Below, in pieces: positions 1 through 8,796 of a stretch of 64,000 nt of DNA. The position numbers were made by a program, and so were the translations under genes. Position 1 is the first letter of the stretch. Each line of letters starts with the position of its first letter. Location: contig CAVZFB010000038.1 in assembly GCA_963774345.1 (NCBI GenBank), positions 186,001-250,000 of the forward strand, written 5' to 3'. The notes beneath the pieces were generated by a model, which did no database searches, was not told the DNA's origin, and worked only from the letters and a program-made list of their open reading frames with translations. The stretch is from AP-15 sp963774345 (GTDB lineage Bacteria; Pseudomonadota; Alphaproteobacteria; ATCC43930; CGMCC-115725).

Positions 1-2
1 CG

Positions 3-1040
3 CTAGCCGCCGGTCAGCTCGCGTCGCACGATCGCCGCGCCGTCGGCCAGTGCCTTGAGCTTGGCGAAGGCAAGATCGCGCGCCAGATATTTCATGCCAC
101 AATCGGGAGCCGGGATCAGCCGCTCGGCCGGGATATGCGCGAGTGCCGCGCGGATGCGGGCGGCGACGGTCTCGGGGGTTTCGGGCTGCGGGTCACCCAT
201 GCTGATGACCCCGAAGATGACGGTCTTGTCGCCGAGGTGGTCGAGGTTGCCGAGATCGAGGTTAGGCTGCGCCGCCTCGATCGAGATCTGCCGCGCCACC
301 GTGCCGGTCAACTCGGACAGAAACGAATAGCCGTTGGGCTTGTCGCGCGAGACATAGGCGTAACCAAAGCACAGATGCAGCGCCGTCGGGCCGGCGATGC
401 CTTGCAATGCCCGGTTGATCGCCGGCAAGGCCAGCCGCCGCGCTTCCTCGGGCCGGGCCTGCAGCCAAGGCTCGTCAAGCTGGATTACATCCGCTCCGGC
501 CGCCTTCAGATCACGGATCTCGGCATTGACTGCCGCGGCATAATCCATGACCAGCTCTTCTTCGTCCTGGTAGAACTCGTTCTTGGCCTGGCGCGACATC
601 GTGAACGGACCGGGCAGCGTAATCTTGATCGGATGGTCCGTGCTGCGCCGCAGGAATTCGACATCGCGGACCTCGACCTGACGCAGCCGGCGGATCGGGC
701 CGACAATGCGCGGCACGACAACGGTGCCGCTAGACCGCCCGCGCACCTCCGCCGGGTTGTCGAGATCGACCCCCGAAAGTGCGGTCGCAAAGCGGTTCGA
801 ATAGCTTTCGCGGCGGATCTCGCCATCGGTAATGATATCGATGCCGGCTTGCTCCATGTCGCGGATCGCCAACCGGGTCGCATCGTCCTGCGCCTGTTCG
901 AGCCACGGCTCGGACACGCGCCACAGCTCCTGCGCACGCACCCGCACCGGCGGCAGATGCGTCAGCCGCTCGCGGTCGATCAGCCAGTCCGGCTGCGGAT
1001 AGCTGCCGACGACGGTGGTCGGGAGAAGGGTTTCGGTCAT
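3..1040 (-). CDS. Core-MetE-like cobalamin-independent methionine synthase family protein
   Basis: This 345-residue protein matches the catalytic barrel of MetE, which moves a methyl group to homocysteine, without the N-terminal half of classical MetE (about 750 residues). The zinc/thiol-binding set is visible: His222 and Cys224 (LHLCFGY), Glu255 (ISIEAAQ) and Cys314 (APDCGMKY). The N-terminus (PTTVVGSYPQPDWL) is typical of short family members. Short core-MetE forms often use a methyl donor other than folate, so the donor is not assigned. The gene is complete and stands alone; a 3' neighbour would lie outside the window. Confidence 0.85.
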   Translation of the reverse strand: MTETLLPTTVVGSYPQPDWLIDRERLTHLPPVRVRAQELWRVSEPWLEQAQDDATRLAIRDMEQAGIDIITDGEIRRESYSNRFATALSGVDLDNPAEVRGRSSGTVVVPRIVGPIRRLRQVEVRDVEFLRRSTDHPIKITLPGPFTMSRQAKNEFYQDEEELVMDYAAAVNAEIRDLKAAGADVIQLDEPWLQARPEEARRLALPAINRALQGIAGPTALHLCFGYAYVSRDKPNGYSFLSELTGTVARQISIEAAQPNLDLGNLDHLGDKTVIFGVISMGDPQPETPETVAARIRAALAHIPAERLIPAPDCGMKYLARDLAFAKLKALADGAAIVRRELTGG

Positions 1041-1160
1041 CCTTGCCGCCTCATCCTGGCTGTTGTTTTCTTCGGCGCTGCAGCCTGAGAATAGCGGGTT
1101 TTCGACCAGTATTGGAAGCTGCGGCCCAGAACAGGTGTGCGGCTCTCCGCCAGGACCGGC

Positions 1161-1907
1161 TCAGGCGGCCGCGCGGATCGGCTGCGCGTCTGCACCTCGC
1201 TCGGCGCGGATCGCCGCGAGCACTTTGGGGTAATAGACCGGCGGAACGACGCCATAGCGCGCGCGGATCGTCTCGACCGGTGCGGCCAGCAGGTTCTCCC
1301 AATCGGCCGCGACCAACCACCCCGCGCGCCGGCCATGGCGATAGCCTTCGAACACCGCCCGCCGCACCGCATGACCGGGACGCGCCCGAGAAATCCGCTG
1401 CGAGGCGACGATTGCGATCAGCGCGAACCCCTTCAGCCCGGTCTGCGCGAACGAGAAGGCGGTCAGGCAGGCTTCGCCGAGCGGGTCGCGGCCGTAGCCA
1501 GCGACGATGTGCAGCAAATCGTGCATCTCGCGGCTGCGCTCGCGGAACAGGGTCATGTCCTCGCCTGCCGGCAATTTTTCGCGGAATTGCGAGGCTTCGA
1601 CCAGCCCTTCGGCCGACAGGTTTTCCGCCGCCATAAATTCATAGTACGAACGCCCGAGCGTGCCGGGCGGGAGCGCCGCAAGGCTTTTCCGGTTGCTCAG
1701 CCGATCGAATAGCTGGCGGCGCTCGGCCAGCACCGCCCGGCCGGTCTCGGTCTGGCGGAAACGCGCAAACTGGCGCAGGGAGGTCTTGCCGCGCAGTGCG
1801 TCCATAAGCAAAAACACTTGGCGGGTGTCCTCGCGATCGCGCATCAGGCCGCGCATCGCGCGGATAGCGGCGATTGGGTGGAGGCGGGTGCTGGTGGTTT
1901 GCGGCAT
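1161..1907 (-). CDS. Coq4 family protein (ubiquinone biosynthesis)
   Basis: The 248-residue protein carries the Coq4 signature H-D-x-x-H-(x11)-E, seen as HDLLHIVAGYGRDPLGE, the metal site of Coq4. Eukaryotic Coq4 acts in the ubiquinone-biosynthesis complex; the bacterial role is inferred. ATG 1907 is chosen because GAGGA lies 7-8 bases upstream. The frame stays open further 5' to 2162, but that part overlaps the divergent TetR gene. A sigma-70-like promoter (1939-1966) and a TetR-type inverted repeat lie between the two genes, so it is probably controlled by that TetR protein. Confidence 0.8.
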   Translation of the reverse strand: MPQTTSTRLHPIAAIRAMRGLMRDREDTRQVFLLMDALRGKTSLRQFARFRQTETGRAVLAERRQLFDRLSNRKSLAALPPGTLGRSYYEFMAAENLSAEGLVEASQFREKLPAGEDMTLFRERSREMHDLLHIVAGYGRDPLGEACLTAFSFAQTGLKGFALIAIVASQRISRARPGHAVRRAVFEGYRHGRRAGWLVAADWENLLAAPVETIRARYGVVPPVYYPKVLAAIRAERGADAQPIRAAA

Positions 1908-1938
1908 GGCTTGATCCTCATGTGAGGTCGACACCGGC

Positions 1939-1966
1939 AGATTAGTCATGCTGACAATTATGTCAA
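1939..1966 (-). promoter_or_regulatory. Candidate promoter of the Coq4 gene with an embedded TetR operator
   Basis: On the minus strand TTGACA (1966-1961) and TAATCT (1944-1939) are separated by 16 bases. The inverted repeat TGACA-ATTA-TGTCA (1952-1965) overlaps the -35 box and spacer. Its position between divergent Coq4 and TetR genes suggests repression by the TetR product. This is inference from sequence alone. Confidence 0.55.
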
Positions 1967-2000
1967 TATGGAATCGGGCATCGAGGGGAAACATCGGGCG

Positions 2001-2615
2001 ATGGCCGAGACGGTCAAGCGGGTCCGCCGGACGCCGGACGAGACCCGGCGGCTGATCCTCGATGCGGCGCAGGCGGCGATCGCCCGCACCGGGCCCGAAG
2101 GCCTGAGGCTGCACGACATCGCCGCCGCCGCCGGTATCTCGCATCCGCTGATCCTGCACCACTTCGGTAGCCGGGCCGGCCTAGTGCGCGCGCTGACCCG
2201 CGAGGCGATCGCCGAATTCAAGGATAAGCTGGTCGCCGCGATGACCGAACGCGACTACTCGATCGAAGAGCAGCTCGACCGGGTGTTCGATGCCTTCCGC
2301 GACGGGCTGGGGCAGCGCCTGGCATGGTTGGTTACCGTCGATCCCGACCATGACCAGAGCAGCGCGACGATGATCCAGCGCGAGATCGCCGACCACTTGC
2401 ACGCCCGCCGGGTTGCTACGGCGCCGCCGGGCGTTACGGTGGCGCCCGAGGACAGCCAATTTCTGGTCTACCTGATCGCCACCGCTGCGCTCGGCGACGC
2501 GATTTACGGCGCCCAGTTTCGCCGCAGCGCCGGGCTCGAGGAAGGACCCGGGACCGACAGCCGGTTTCGCGCCTGGCTTGCCGCGCTGATACGGGGCCGC
2601 CCCCCGCCCCCCTAA
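2001..2615 (+). CDS. TetR/AcrR family transcriptional regulator
   Basis: The N-terminal helix-turn-helix is clear (TRRLILDAAQAAIARTGPEGLRLHDIA, then ISHPLILHHFGSRAGLVRAL), followed by a helical ligand domain of about 150 residues with no assigned inducer. ATG 2001 is preferred over ATG 1968 because GAGGGGAA precedes it at good spacing and nothing precedes the earlier one. The protein has 204 residues. It is divergent from the Coq4 gene, with a TGACA/TGTCA repeat between them, so it probably controls that gene and itself. Confidence 0.85.
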   Translation: MAETVKRVRRTPDETRRLILDAAQAAIARTGPEGLRLHDIAAAAGISHPLILHHFGSRAGLVRALTREAIAEFKDKLVAAMTERDYSIEEQLDRVFDAFRDGLGQRLAWLVTVDPDHDQSSATMIQREIADHLHARRVATAPPGVTVAPEDSQFLVYLIATAALGDAIYGAQFRRSAGLEEGPGTDSRFRAWLAALIRGRPPPP

Positions 2616-2785
2616 CTCGTGTCAGCCGAGCGATCGGGCGCGAACCGGCCCCCGTCTTTTCAGCCCAGATCGCCAAGCGATTGACGACACTGCTTGGCAA
2701 GCTGTCCTCGGACGAACGGCGCTTTCGGGTTTTCACTCTGGCTGCGCCGCCGCATAGTGACGCGCACCCAAGATGGAGGAACCAC

Positions 2786-3187
2786 ATGGCTGATGATGGC
2801 GGGCAAGGCGAATTGTTCAACAAGGGTTTGGCGATGCGGCGGGCGGTGCTGGGCGCCGAATATGTCGACGGCTCGATCGCCAATGCCGACGCGTTCACCC
2901 AGCCGTTCCAGAAACTCGTCACCGAATGGTGCTGGGGCGAGGTGTGGAACCGACCCGGGCTCGACAAGAAGACGCGCAGCATCATCAATCTGGCGATGCT
3001 GACTGCGCTCAACCGGCCGAATGAGGTGCGGCTGCATGTACGCGGCGCACTCAACAACGGTGTTACCCGCGAAGAAATCCAGGAAGTATTGCTGCACACG
3101 ACGGTCTATTGCGGCGTGCCGGCGGCGCTCGAAAGCTTCCGTATCGCGGCCGAAGTGCTGAAGGAAGAGGACGCCAAACAGCGGTGA
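2786..3187 (+). CDS. pcaC: Carboxymuconolactone decarboxylase (CMD) family protein
   Basis: The 133-residue single-domain protein has the PcaC pattern: EWCWGEVWNRPGLDKKTRS, then HVRGALNNGVTREEIQEVLLH and AVYCGVP-like TTVYCGVPAALESF. PcaC decarboxylates 4-carboxymuconolactone in the protocatechuate branch of the beta-ketoadipate pathway. ATG 2786 follows GGAGGA by five bases; the longer frame from 2681 has no support. A GTGA overlap links it to the downstream MFS gene. pcaHG genes for the same pathway lie 12 kb away, which fits, but CMD proteins also include antioxidant members, so the exact substrate is not certain. Confidence 0.75.
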   Translation: MADDGGQGELFNKGLAMRRAVLGAEYVDGSIANADAFTQPFQKLVTEWCWGEVWNRPGLDKKTRSIINLAMLTALNRPNEVRLHVRGALNNGVTREEIQEVLLHTTVYCGVPAALESFRIAAEVLKEEDAKQR

Positions 3188-4365
3188 TCTTGTTTCGCCC
3201 GACGCGCAAGACCCTGACCGTCGCGGCACTCGGAACAACGCAGACCCTGGCCTGGGCCTCGAGTTATTACCTGCCGGCGATCTTGGCCGGGCCGATCGCA
3301 GCCGGTCTCGGCGTTTCTAAGTCGCTGTTCTTCGCCCTCTTTTCCGGGTCCTTGCTGCTGCAGGCCGCACTCGGGCCGGCGATCGGACGGGCGATCGACC
3401 GAAGCGGCGGGCGCGGCGTGTTGATGCTGTCGAACCTCGTGCTCGCGGTCGGGCTCGCCTGGTTGGCACTCGCAGGTGGTGTGATTGCACTCGCCGGTGC
3501 CTGGGTGGTGCTCGGTTTTGGCATGGCGCTGGGGCTATACGACCCGGCCTTTGCCGCGCTGACCGCGATCTATGGCCGCGAGGCACGTAGCGCGATTACC
3601 GGCATCACCCTGATCGCCGGGTTCGCCAGCACGGTCGGCTGGCCACTCTCGGCCTGGCTCAACGGCAGCTTCGGCTGGCGTGGCGCCTGCTTTGGCTGGG
3701 CGGCGCTCAACCTTTTGGTCTGTCTGCCGATCAACCGGTTTCTGATCCCCAGGCCAGGCGCCCCGGCAGCGATTGCCGCGCCGCAACCGCTCGCACCAGC
3801 GCCATCTAATGGTATGGTATTGTTGGCCTTTGTGTTCGGCGCGGTCGGCTTCGTGACCGGTGCGATGGCGGCGCATCTGCCATATCTGTTGGAAATGGCC
3901 GGTGCCTCGACGACCGCGGCGATCGCCGCGTCGGCCTTGATGGGGCCGGCACAGGTCGCAGCTCGGCTGTTCGAGTTCGGCGTACTGAAGCGGCTGCATC
4001 CGCTGGTCTCGACCCGGATGGCGCTGGTATTGCACCCGCTCGGCGCGGCGTTATTGGGCGTGTTCGGTGCCCCGGCGGCGGCCGGTTTCGCGATGCTGCA
4101 TGGCGGCGGCAACGGATTGCTGACGATCTCGCGCGGGACCCTGCCCCTGGCGCTGTATGGCCCGGTCGGCTACGGCCGGCGCACCGGAATCATCGTCGCG
4201 CCGGCGCGGGTGACGACCGCTGCGGCACCGTTGCTCTTCGGGCTGTTGATGAGCCGGATGGGACTCGGCGCGCTGTTCGTCTCGGCCGGGCTCAGCCTCG
4301 CCGCCTTGGGCGCGCTGGCCTTGTTGCGGGTTCAGCCCGAAGCGGCGCCTGCGCGGGGCGGCTAG
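3184..4365 (+). CDS. MFS transporter
   Basis: This membrane protein of about 393 residues has some twelve hydrophobic segments and a short, Arg-rich loop between segments two and three (GRAIDRSGGRG), as in major facilitator proteins. GTG 3184 overlaps the CMD stop codon (GTGA), with GGAAGAGGA a little upstream, which is why the upstream frame extension to 3109 is not used. Translational coupling to the CMD gene suggests transport of a related aromatic acid or its breakdown product. The substrate is not identifiable from sequence. Confidence 0.8.
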   Translation: MILFRPTRKTLTVAALGTTQTLAWASSYYLPAILAGPIAAGLGVSKSLFFALFSGSLLLQAALGPAIGRAIDRSGGRGVLMLSNLVLAVGLAWLALAGGVIALAGAWVVLGFGMALGLYDPAFAALTAIYGREARSAITGITLIAGFASTVGWPLSAWLNGSFGWRGACFGWAALNLLVCLPINRFLIPRPGAPAAIAAPQPLAPAPSNGMVLLAFVFGAVGFVTGAMAAHLPYLLEMAGASTTAAIAASALMGPAQVAARLFEFGVLKRLHPLVSTRMALVLHPLGAALLGVFGAPAAAGFAMLHGGGNGLLTISRGTLPLALYGPVGYGRRTGIIVAPARVTTAAAPLLFGLLMSRMGLGALFVSAGLSLAALGALALLRVQPEAAPARGG

Positions 4366-4489
4366 CGCACGGTGCGCGCCATCGACGGATCGCGATCCGA
4401 CCTGTTCGGGGGCTGGCGCCCGGGAACGTCGGACCCGTGCCGTATCTTTCGAGGACGAGCACCTTCTTTCAAAGATGGCCGCCGGCCTG

Positions 4490-4515
4490 CTTTCGTTCAC
4501 TCGTAAGCACGAAAG
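4490..4515. promoter_or_regulatory. Inverted repeat just upstream of kdpD
   Basis: CTTTCGT (4490-4496) and ACGAAAG (4509-4515) are perfect seven-base arms around a 12-base spacer, ending 16 bases before the kdpD start. It could be an operator or a leader hairpin. It does not resemble the known AT-rich KdpE site. Confidence 0.35.
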
Positions 4516-4531
4516 TCGCTAGACTGTACTG

Positions 4532-7243
4532 ATGTCCGAGCGTGAGGGAAGACCGTCCCCCGAGGCGCTGCTGGCGGCGGCGAAGCACGAAGGCCGCGGC
4601 CGGCTGAAGATCTTTCTCGGTGCCGCGCCCGGGGTCGGCAAGACCTATGAGATGCTGCTGTCGGCCCAGGCCAAGTTGCGCGACGGGGTGGACGTCGTCG
4701 TCGGCATCGTCGAGCCGCATGGCCGGCGCGAGACCGAGGCGCTGCTCGATGGTCTTGAGACGATCCCTCGGCAGCAGGTCGAGTACAAGGGCCACCTCTT
4801 GGCCGAAATGGATCTCGACGCGATCCTGAAGCGCCGCCCGCAGCTCGTTCTTGTCGATGAATTGGCGCACACCAATGCTCCGGGCAGCCGCCATCCCAAG
4901 CGCTATCTCGATGTCGAGGAGCTGATCGCGGCCGGCATCGACGTGTTCGCGACGTTAAACATCCAGCATGTCGAGAGCCTCAACGACGTGATCGCGCGGA
5001 TCACCCGAATCCGCGTGCGCGAGACCGTGCCCGACAGCGTGCTCGACCAAGCCGACGACATCGAAGTTATCGACCTCTCGCCCGAGGATCTGATCAAGCG
5101 CCTGCATGAGGGCAAGGTCTATGTGCCGCAGCAGGCCGAGCGCGCGGTTCGCCACTTTTTCTCGACCGGCAATCTGACGGCACTGCGCGAGCTGGCGCTG
5201 CGGCGCACCGCCCAGCGCGTCGACGAGCAGTTGCTGTCGCATATGCGCGAGCATGCGATTTCCGGCCCGTGGCCGGCCGGCGAGCGAGTGCTGGTCTGCG
5301 TCAGCGAGGCGCCGAGCACGGCGGGGCTGATTCGCTATGCAAGGCGGATCGCCGATCGCCTGCGCGTGCCGTGGACCGCGATCTATGTCGAGACCGCGCG
5401 CACCCAGCGGCTCAACGATATCGAGCGCGACCGCATCGCCGACCATCTGCGGCTGGCCGAGCGCCTGGGCGCGTCGACGATTACGATTCCCGGGCGCAAC
5501 ATCGCCGACGAACTCGTCGCCTATGCCGGCGCCAACAACATCACCCAGATCGTCATCGGCAAATCGGCCCGCTCGCGCTGGTTCGAGATGGTGCATGGCT
5601 CGGTGGTCCGCGAGCTGATGCGCAAGACCGGCCAGATCAGCCTGCATGTCATTTCGGCTGATGCCGAGGAACCGGTTCCGGCGAAGTCCGTGGCGACCCG
5701 CCCGACATCCGAGGCGGCGCGCGTTGGCCCCTATCTCGGCAGCGCCGGCGGCGTCGCGATCGCCCTCGGCATCGGACTGTTGCTCAAGGCGTTCGTCGCG
5801 GTGCAGAGCATCTCCTTGGTGTTCCTGACTGCGGTATTAGCCTCGGCCGTCGGTTGGGGCTTGCTGCCCTCACTGTTTGCGTGCTTGTTAAGCGTGCTCG
5901 CCTACAACTTCTTTTTTCTGCCGCCCCTTTACACGTTTACGATCGGGGATCCCGAGAACGTCGTAGCCCTGTTCTTTTTCCTGATCGTCGCGGTTATCGT
6001 CAGCAATCTGACTGCGGCGACGCGCCGGCAGGTAGTGACCGCTCGGACGCGGGCTAAGACCACCGCCGAGCTTTACGCCTTCAGCCGCAAGGTCGCCGGG
6101 ATCGGCGCGCTCGACGATCTGTTGTGGGCGACGGCCTTTCAGATCGCCTCGATGCTGAACGTGCGCACCGTGCTGCTAATGCCGGTCGGGGAAGGGGAGG
6201 GTCTCGAGGTCGCCTCCGGCTATCCGCCCGAGGACCGGCTCGACGCCGCCGACATGGCGGCGGCGCGCTGGACCTGGGAGCACAACCGCCCGGCCGGGCG
6301 CGGCGCCGACACCTTGCCGGGCGGCAAGCGGTTGTTCCTCCCGTTGCGCACTGGCAGCGGCCCGGTCGGCGTGCTCGGCATCGACCGCGAAACGCCGGGG
6401 CCGCTGCTGACCCCCGACGAGCGCCGGCTGCTCGACGCGCTCGCCGATCAGGCGGCGGTGGCGATCGAGCGCATCTCGTTGGCCAAGGGCCTCGACCAGG
6501 CGCGGGTGCTGGCGGAGACCGAGCGGCTGCGCGCCGCGCTGTTGACCTCGATCTCGCACGATCTGCGCACCCCGCTGGCCTCGATCATGGGCGCGGTTTC
6601 GAGCCTGCGCAGCTACCCGGAGAAATACGGCGCCGCGGAACGCGAGGAATTGCTGGCGACGTTGCAGGACGAGGCCGAACGGTTGAACCGCTTCGTCTCC
6701 AATCTGCTCGACATGACCCGGCTCGAATCGGGCGCGATCGAGCTCAAGCTCGATCTGATCGATGTCGGCGAGATCATCGGCGCGGCGTTGCAGCGGGCGG
6801 CGAATGTTGTCGCCCGCCACCATGTCGAGGTCACGGTCGAGCCGGAGTTGCCGATGCTGCGGCTCGATGTGGTGCTGTTCGACCAGGTATTGTTCAACCT
6901 GCTCGACAACGCCGCGAAATATTCACCGGCCGGCAGCCGCATCGAGATCCGGGCGAGCCGCGACGGCGAATTGGTCGAGATCGAGGTCGTCGACGAGGGG
7001 CCGGGAATACCGCCAGACGATTTCGAGCGCATCTTCGATAAATTCTATCGGGTGCAGGCGCAGGATCGGCGCCGCGCCGGAACCGGGCTGGGGCTGGCGA
7101 TCTGCCGCGGCTTTGTCGAGGCGCTGGGCGGATGGATCGTCGCCCGCAACCGCCGCGACCGCTCCGGTGCGGTCTTGACGATCCGCATGCCGGTGGTGCC
7201 CGAAATCGGCGCCGAGCGGCAATCCGCCTTGGCTCATGGCTAG
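4532..7243 (+). CDS. kdpD: Sensor histidine kinase KdpD
   Basis: The 903-residue protein has the full KdpD layout. An N-terminal KdpD domain has Walker A GAAPGVGKT at residues 30-38 and the DELAHTNAPGSRHPKRYLD block; a USP-like domain follows at about 250-370. Next come four membrane segments (about 400-500), a GAF domain, then HisKA with phospho-acceptor His676 (SISHDLRTPLAS) and an ATPase domain (LFNLLDNAAKYSP, GTGLGLAIC). KdpD senses low potassium or turgor and phosphorylates KdpE. kdpE follows with an eight-base overlap. The usual kdpFABC pump genes are absent from this window, so target genes must lie elsewhere or differ. Confidence 0.93.
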   Translation: MSEREGRPSPEALLAAAKHEGRGRLKIFLGAAPGVGKTYEMLLSAQAKLRDGVDVVVGIVEPHGRRETEALLDGLETIPRQQVEYKGHLLAEMDLDAILKRRPQLVLVDELAHTNAPGSRHPKRYLDVEELIAAGIDVFATLNIQHVESLNDVIARITRIRVRETVPDSVLDQADDIEVIDLSPEDLIKRLHEGKVYVPQQAERAVRHFFSTGNLTALRELALRRTAQRVDEQLLSHMREHAISGPWPAGERVLVCVSEAPSTAGLIRYARRIADRLRVPWTAIYVETARTQRLNDIERDRIADHLRLAERLGASTITIPGRNIADELVAYAGANNITQIVIGKSARSRWFEMVHGSVVRELMRKTGQISLHVISADAEEPVPAKSVATRPTSEAARVGPYLGSAGGVAIALGIGLLLKAFVAVQSISLVFLTAVLASAVGWGLLPSLFACLLSVLAYNFFFLPPLYTFTIGDPENVVALFFFLIVAVIVSNLTAATRRQVVTARTRAKTTAELYAFSRKVAGIGALDDLLWATAFQIASMLNVRTVLLMPVGEGEGLEVASGYPPEDRLDAADMAAARWTWEHNRPAGRGADTLPGGKRLFLPLRTGSGPVGVLGIDRETPGPLLTPDERRLLDALADQAAVAIERISLAKGLDQARVLAETERLRAALLTSISHDLRTPLASIMGAVSSLRSYPEKYGAAEREELLATLQDEAERLNRFVSNLLDMTRLESGAIELKLDLIDVGEIIGAALQRAANVVARHHVEVTVEPELPMLRLDVVLFDQVLFNLLDNAAKYSPAGSRIEIRASRDGELVEIEVVDEGPGIPPDDFERIFDKFYRVQAQDRRRAGTGLGLAICRGFVEALGGWIVARNRRDRSGAVLTIRMPVVPEIGAERQSALAHG

Positions 7244-7940
7244 GGAGCCGACCGTCCTCGTCGTCGATGACGAGCCGCCGATCCGCCGGCTGTTGCGCAC
7301 CACCTTGACCGCTGCCGGGTATCGCGTTGCCGAAGCCGAAACCGCTTCCGCCGGTCTGCGCTCTCTGGCCGTAGAGAAGCCTGATCTGGTAATCCTCGAT
7401 CTCGGCCTGCCGGACCACAGCGGGATCGAGCTGATTGCCGAGATCCGCAAGGCCTCGCGGGTGCCGATCGTGGTGCTGTCGGCGCGCCACGACGAGCGCG
7501 CAAAGGTCGCGGCACTCGATCTCGGCGCCGACGACTATGTCGCCAAGCCGTTCGGCATGGCCGAGCTGATGGCGCGGCTGCGCGCGGCATTGCGCCACGC
7601 CTTTCAGGCGCAGGGTGAATTGCCGGTCTTCGCCTCAGGGGATCTGGCGGTCGACCTGGTGCGCCGCCACGTCACTCGCGCCGGCCACGAGATCAAATTA
7701 TCGCCCAAGGAATTCGAACTCTTACGCCATCTGGTCATGCATGCCGGCAAGGTATTGACCCATCGCCAGCTGTTGCGCGAGGTGTGGGGGCCGGCTCAGG
7801 CCGACGAGGTGCAATATCTGCGGGTGTTCATCCGCGGGCTGCGGCAGAAGCTCGAACCCGACCCGACTCGGCCGACCCATATCCTGACCGAGCTCGGCGT
7901 CGGCTACCGCCTCCAGCTCCCGCCCGATCAGCGCGCCTGA
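7236..7940 (+). CDS. kdpE: Response regulator KdpE
   Basis: This 234-residue OmpR-type regulator has an acidic pair (Asp11, Asp12), phospho-acceptor Asp55 (VILDLGLPDHSG) and a conserved Lys in the receiver domain (VAKPFGMAELMAR). A winged-helix domain with SPKEFELLRHLVMHAGKVLTHRQLL follows. It should be phosphorylated by KdpD, whose gene overlaps by eight bases. In other bacteria KdpE activates kdpFABC; that operon is not here. The next gene is convergent, so this looks like a two-gene unit. Confidence 0.93.
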   Translation: MAREPTVLVVDDEPPIRRLLRTTLTAAGYRVAEAETASAGLRSLAVEKPDLVILDLGLPDHSGIELIAEIRKASRVPIVVLSARHDERAKVAALDLGADDYVAKPFGMAELMARLRAALRHAFQAQGELPVFASGDLAVDLVRRHVTRAGHEIKLSPKEFELLRHLVMHAGKVLTHRQLLREVWGPAQADEVQYLRVFIRGLRQKLEPDPTRPTHILTELGVGYRLQLPPDQRA

Positions 7941-7995
7941 GCCGCTTGGCCCATTCGAGTGCAATTCCTCGATCGCCAGGCGGTACCTTCGGCTG

Positions 7996-8796
7996 TCACC
8001 CCGCGAACGAGGCGGTGGGGCTTTTCGCAAAGCTCAGGAAATAGACGAGGCAGCTCAGCAGCACGATCCAGAACGTGGTCGGCCAGTCGGTGAGATAGGC
8101 CAAGGCAATGCCGCCCCAAGTCTCGGCAAGGGCGAGAACGACCGCAAGGGCGACGCCCGCGCGCAGCCGCGAGGCCAAGCGCAACGAAGCGGCTGCCGGC
8201 CCAACCATCAGCGCAAAGACCAGCAGCACGCCAACGACCTGCGCAGCCTCGGCGACGGCGACGGCTACGATCGCAAGAAACAGCACTGAGACGAGGCGGA
8301 GCGACACGCCCTTGGCTTCGGCTAGCTCGGGCGCCAGGGTGGCGAACAGCAGAGGCCGCGAAATCGCCGCGAGCGCCAACATGCCGACAACACTCAAGCC
8401 CACTAGACCCCACAACGTCTCTATGCCGACCCCGAGTAGATTGCCGAACAGGATCGCCGTCGCCTCGCTCGCGCTGGTGGTGTAAAGGTACAAAAACAAG
8501 ACACCGAGGCCGAGCGCCAGCGACAGAATAACCCCGACCGCGACATCGCGATTGCGCAGCCGATCGCCGAGAATTCCCATCGCGATCGCCGCCGCCAAGG
8601 TGAAGGCGAGCAACCCCCACAGCGCACCGATGCCGAGCAGCACCGAGCCGGTCGCGCCGGCGAACCCGACATGCGACAACGCATGACCGGCAAAGGTCAG
8701 ATTTCGCAGCACCAGGAAATACCCGACCGTCCCGGCGACGATCGCGACGACGCCTCCCGCCATAAAGGCGGTGCGCATGAAATCATATTCAAACAT
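7996..8796 (-). CDS. znuB: Zinc/manganese ABC transporter permease (ZnuB family)
   Basis: The 266-residue ABC-3 family permease has eight or so hydrophobic segments and the LRNLTFAGHALSHVGFAGATG region typical of ZnuB/MntB/SitC membrane subunits. ATG 8796 gives MFEYDFMRTAFMAGG and overlaps the end of the ATPase gene by eight bases; the longer frame to 8844 lies inside the ATPase gene and is not needed. It is the last gene of the znuA-znuC-znuB unit and forms the membrane channel. Confidence 0.87.
   Translation of the reverse strand: MFEYDFMRTAFMAGGVVAIVAGTVGYFLVLRNLTFAGHALSHVGFAGATGSVLLGIGALWGLLAFTLAAAIAMGILGDRLRNRDVAVGVILSLALGLGVLFLYLYTTSASEATAILFGNLLGVGIETLWGLVGLSVVGMLALAAISRPLLFATLAPELAEAKGVSLRLVSVLFLAIVAVAVAEAAQVVGVLLVFALMVGPAAASLRLASRLRAGVALAVVLALAETWGGIALAYLTDWPTTFWIVLLSCLVYFLSFAKSPTASFAG

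Noticed and set aside
135..1088. Long frame opposite the core-MetE gene
   Set aside because: Shadow frame; the MetE motifs are on the minus strand.
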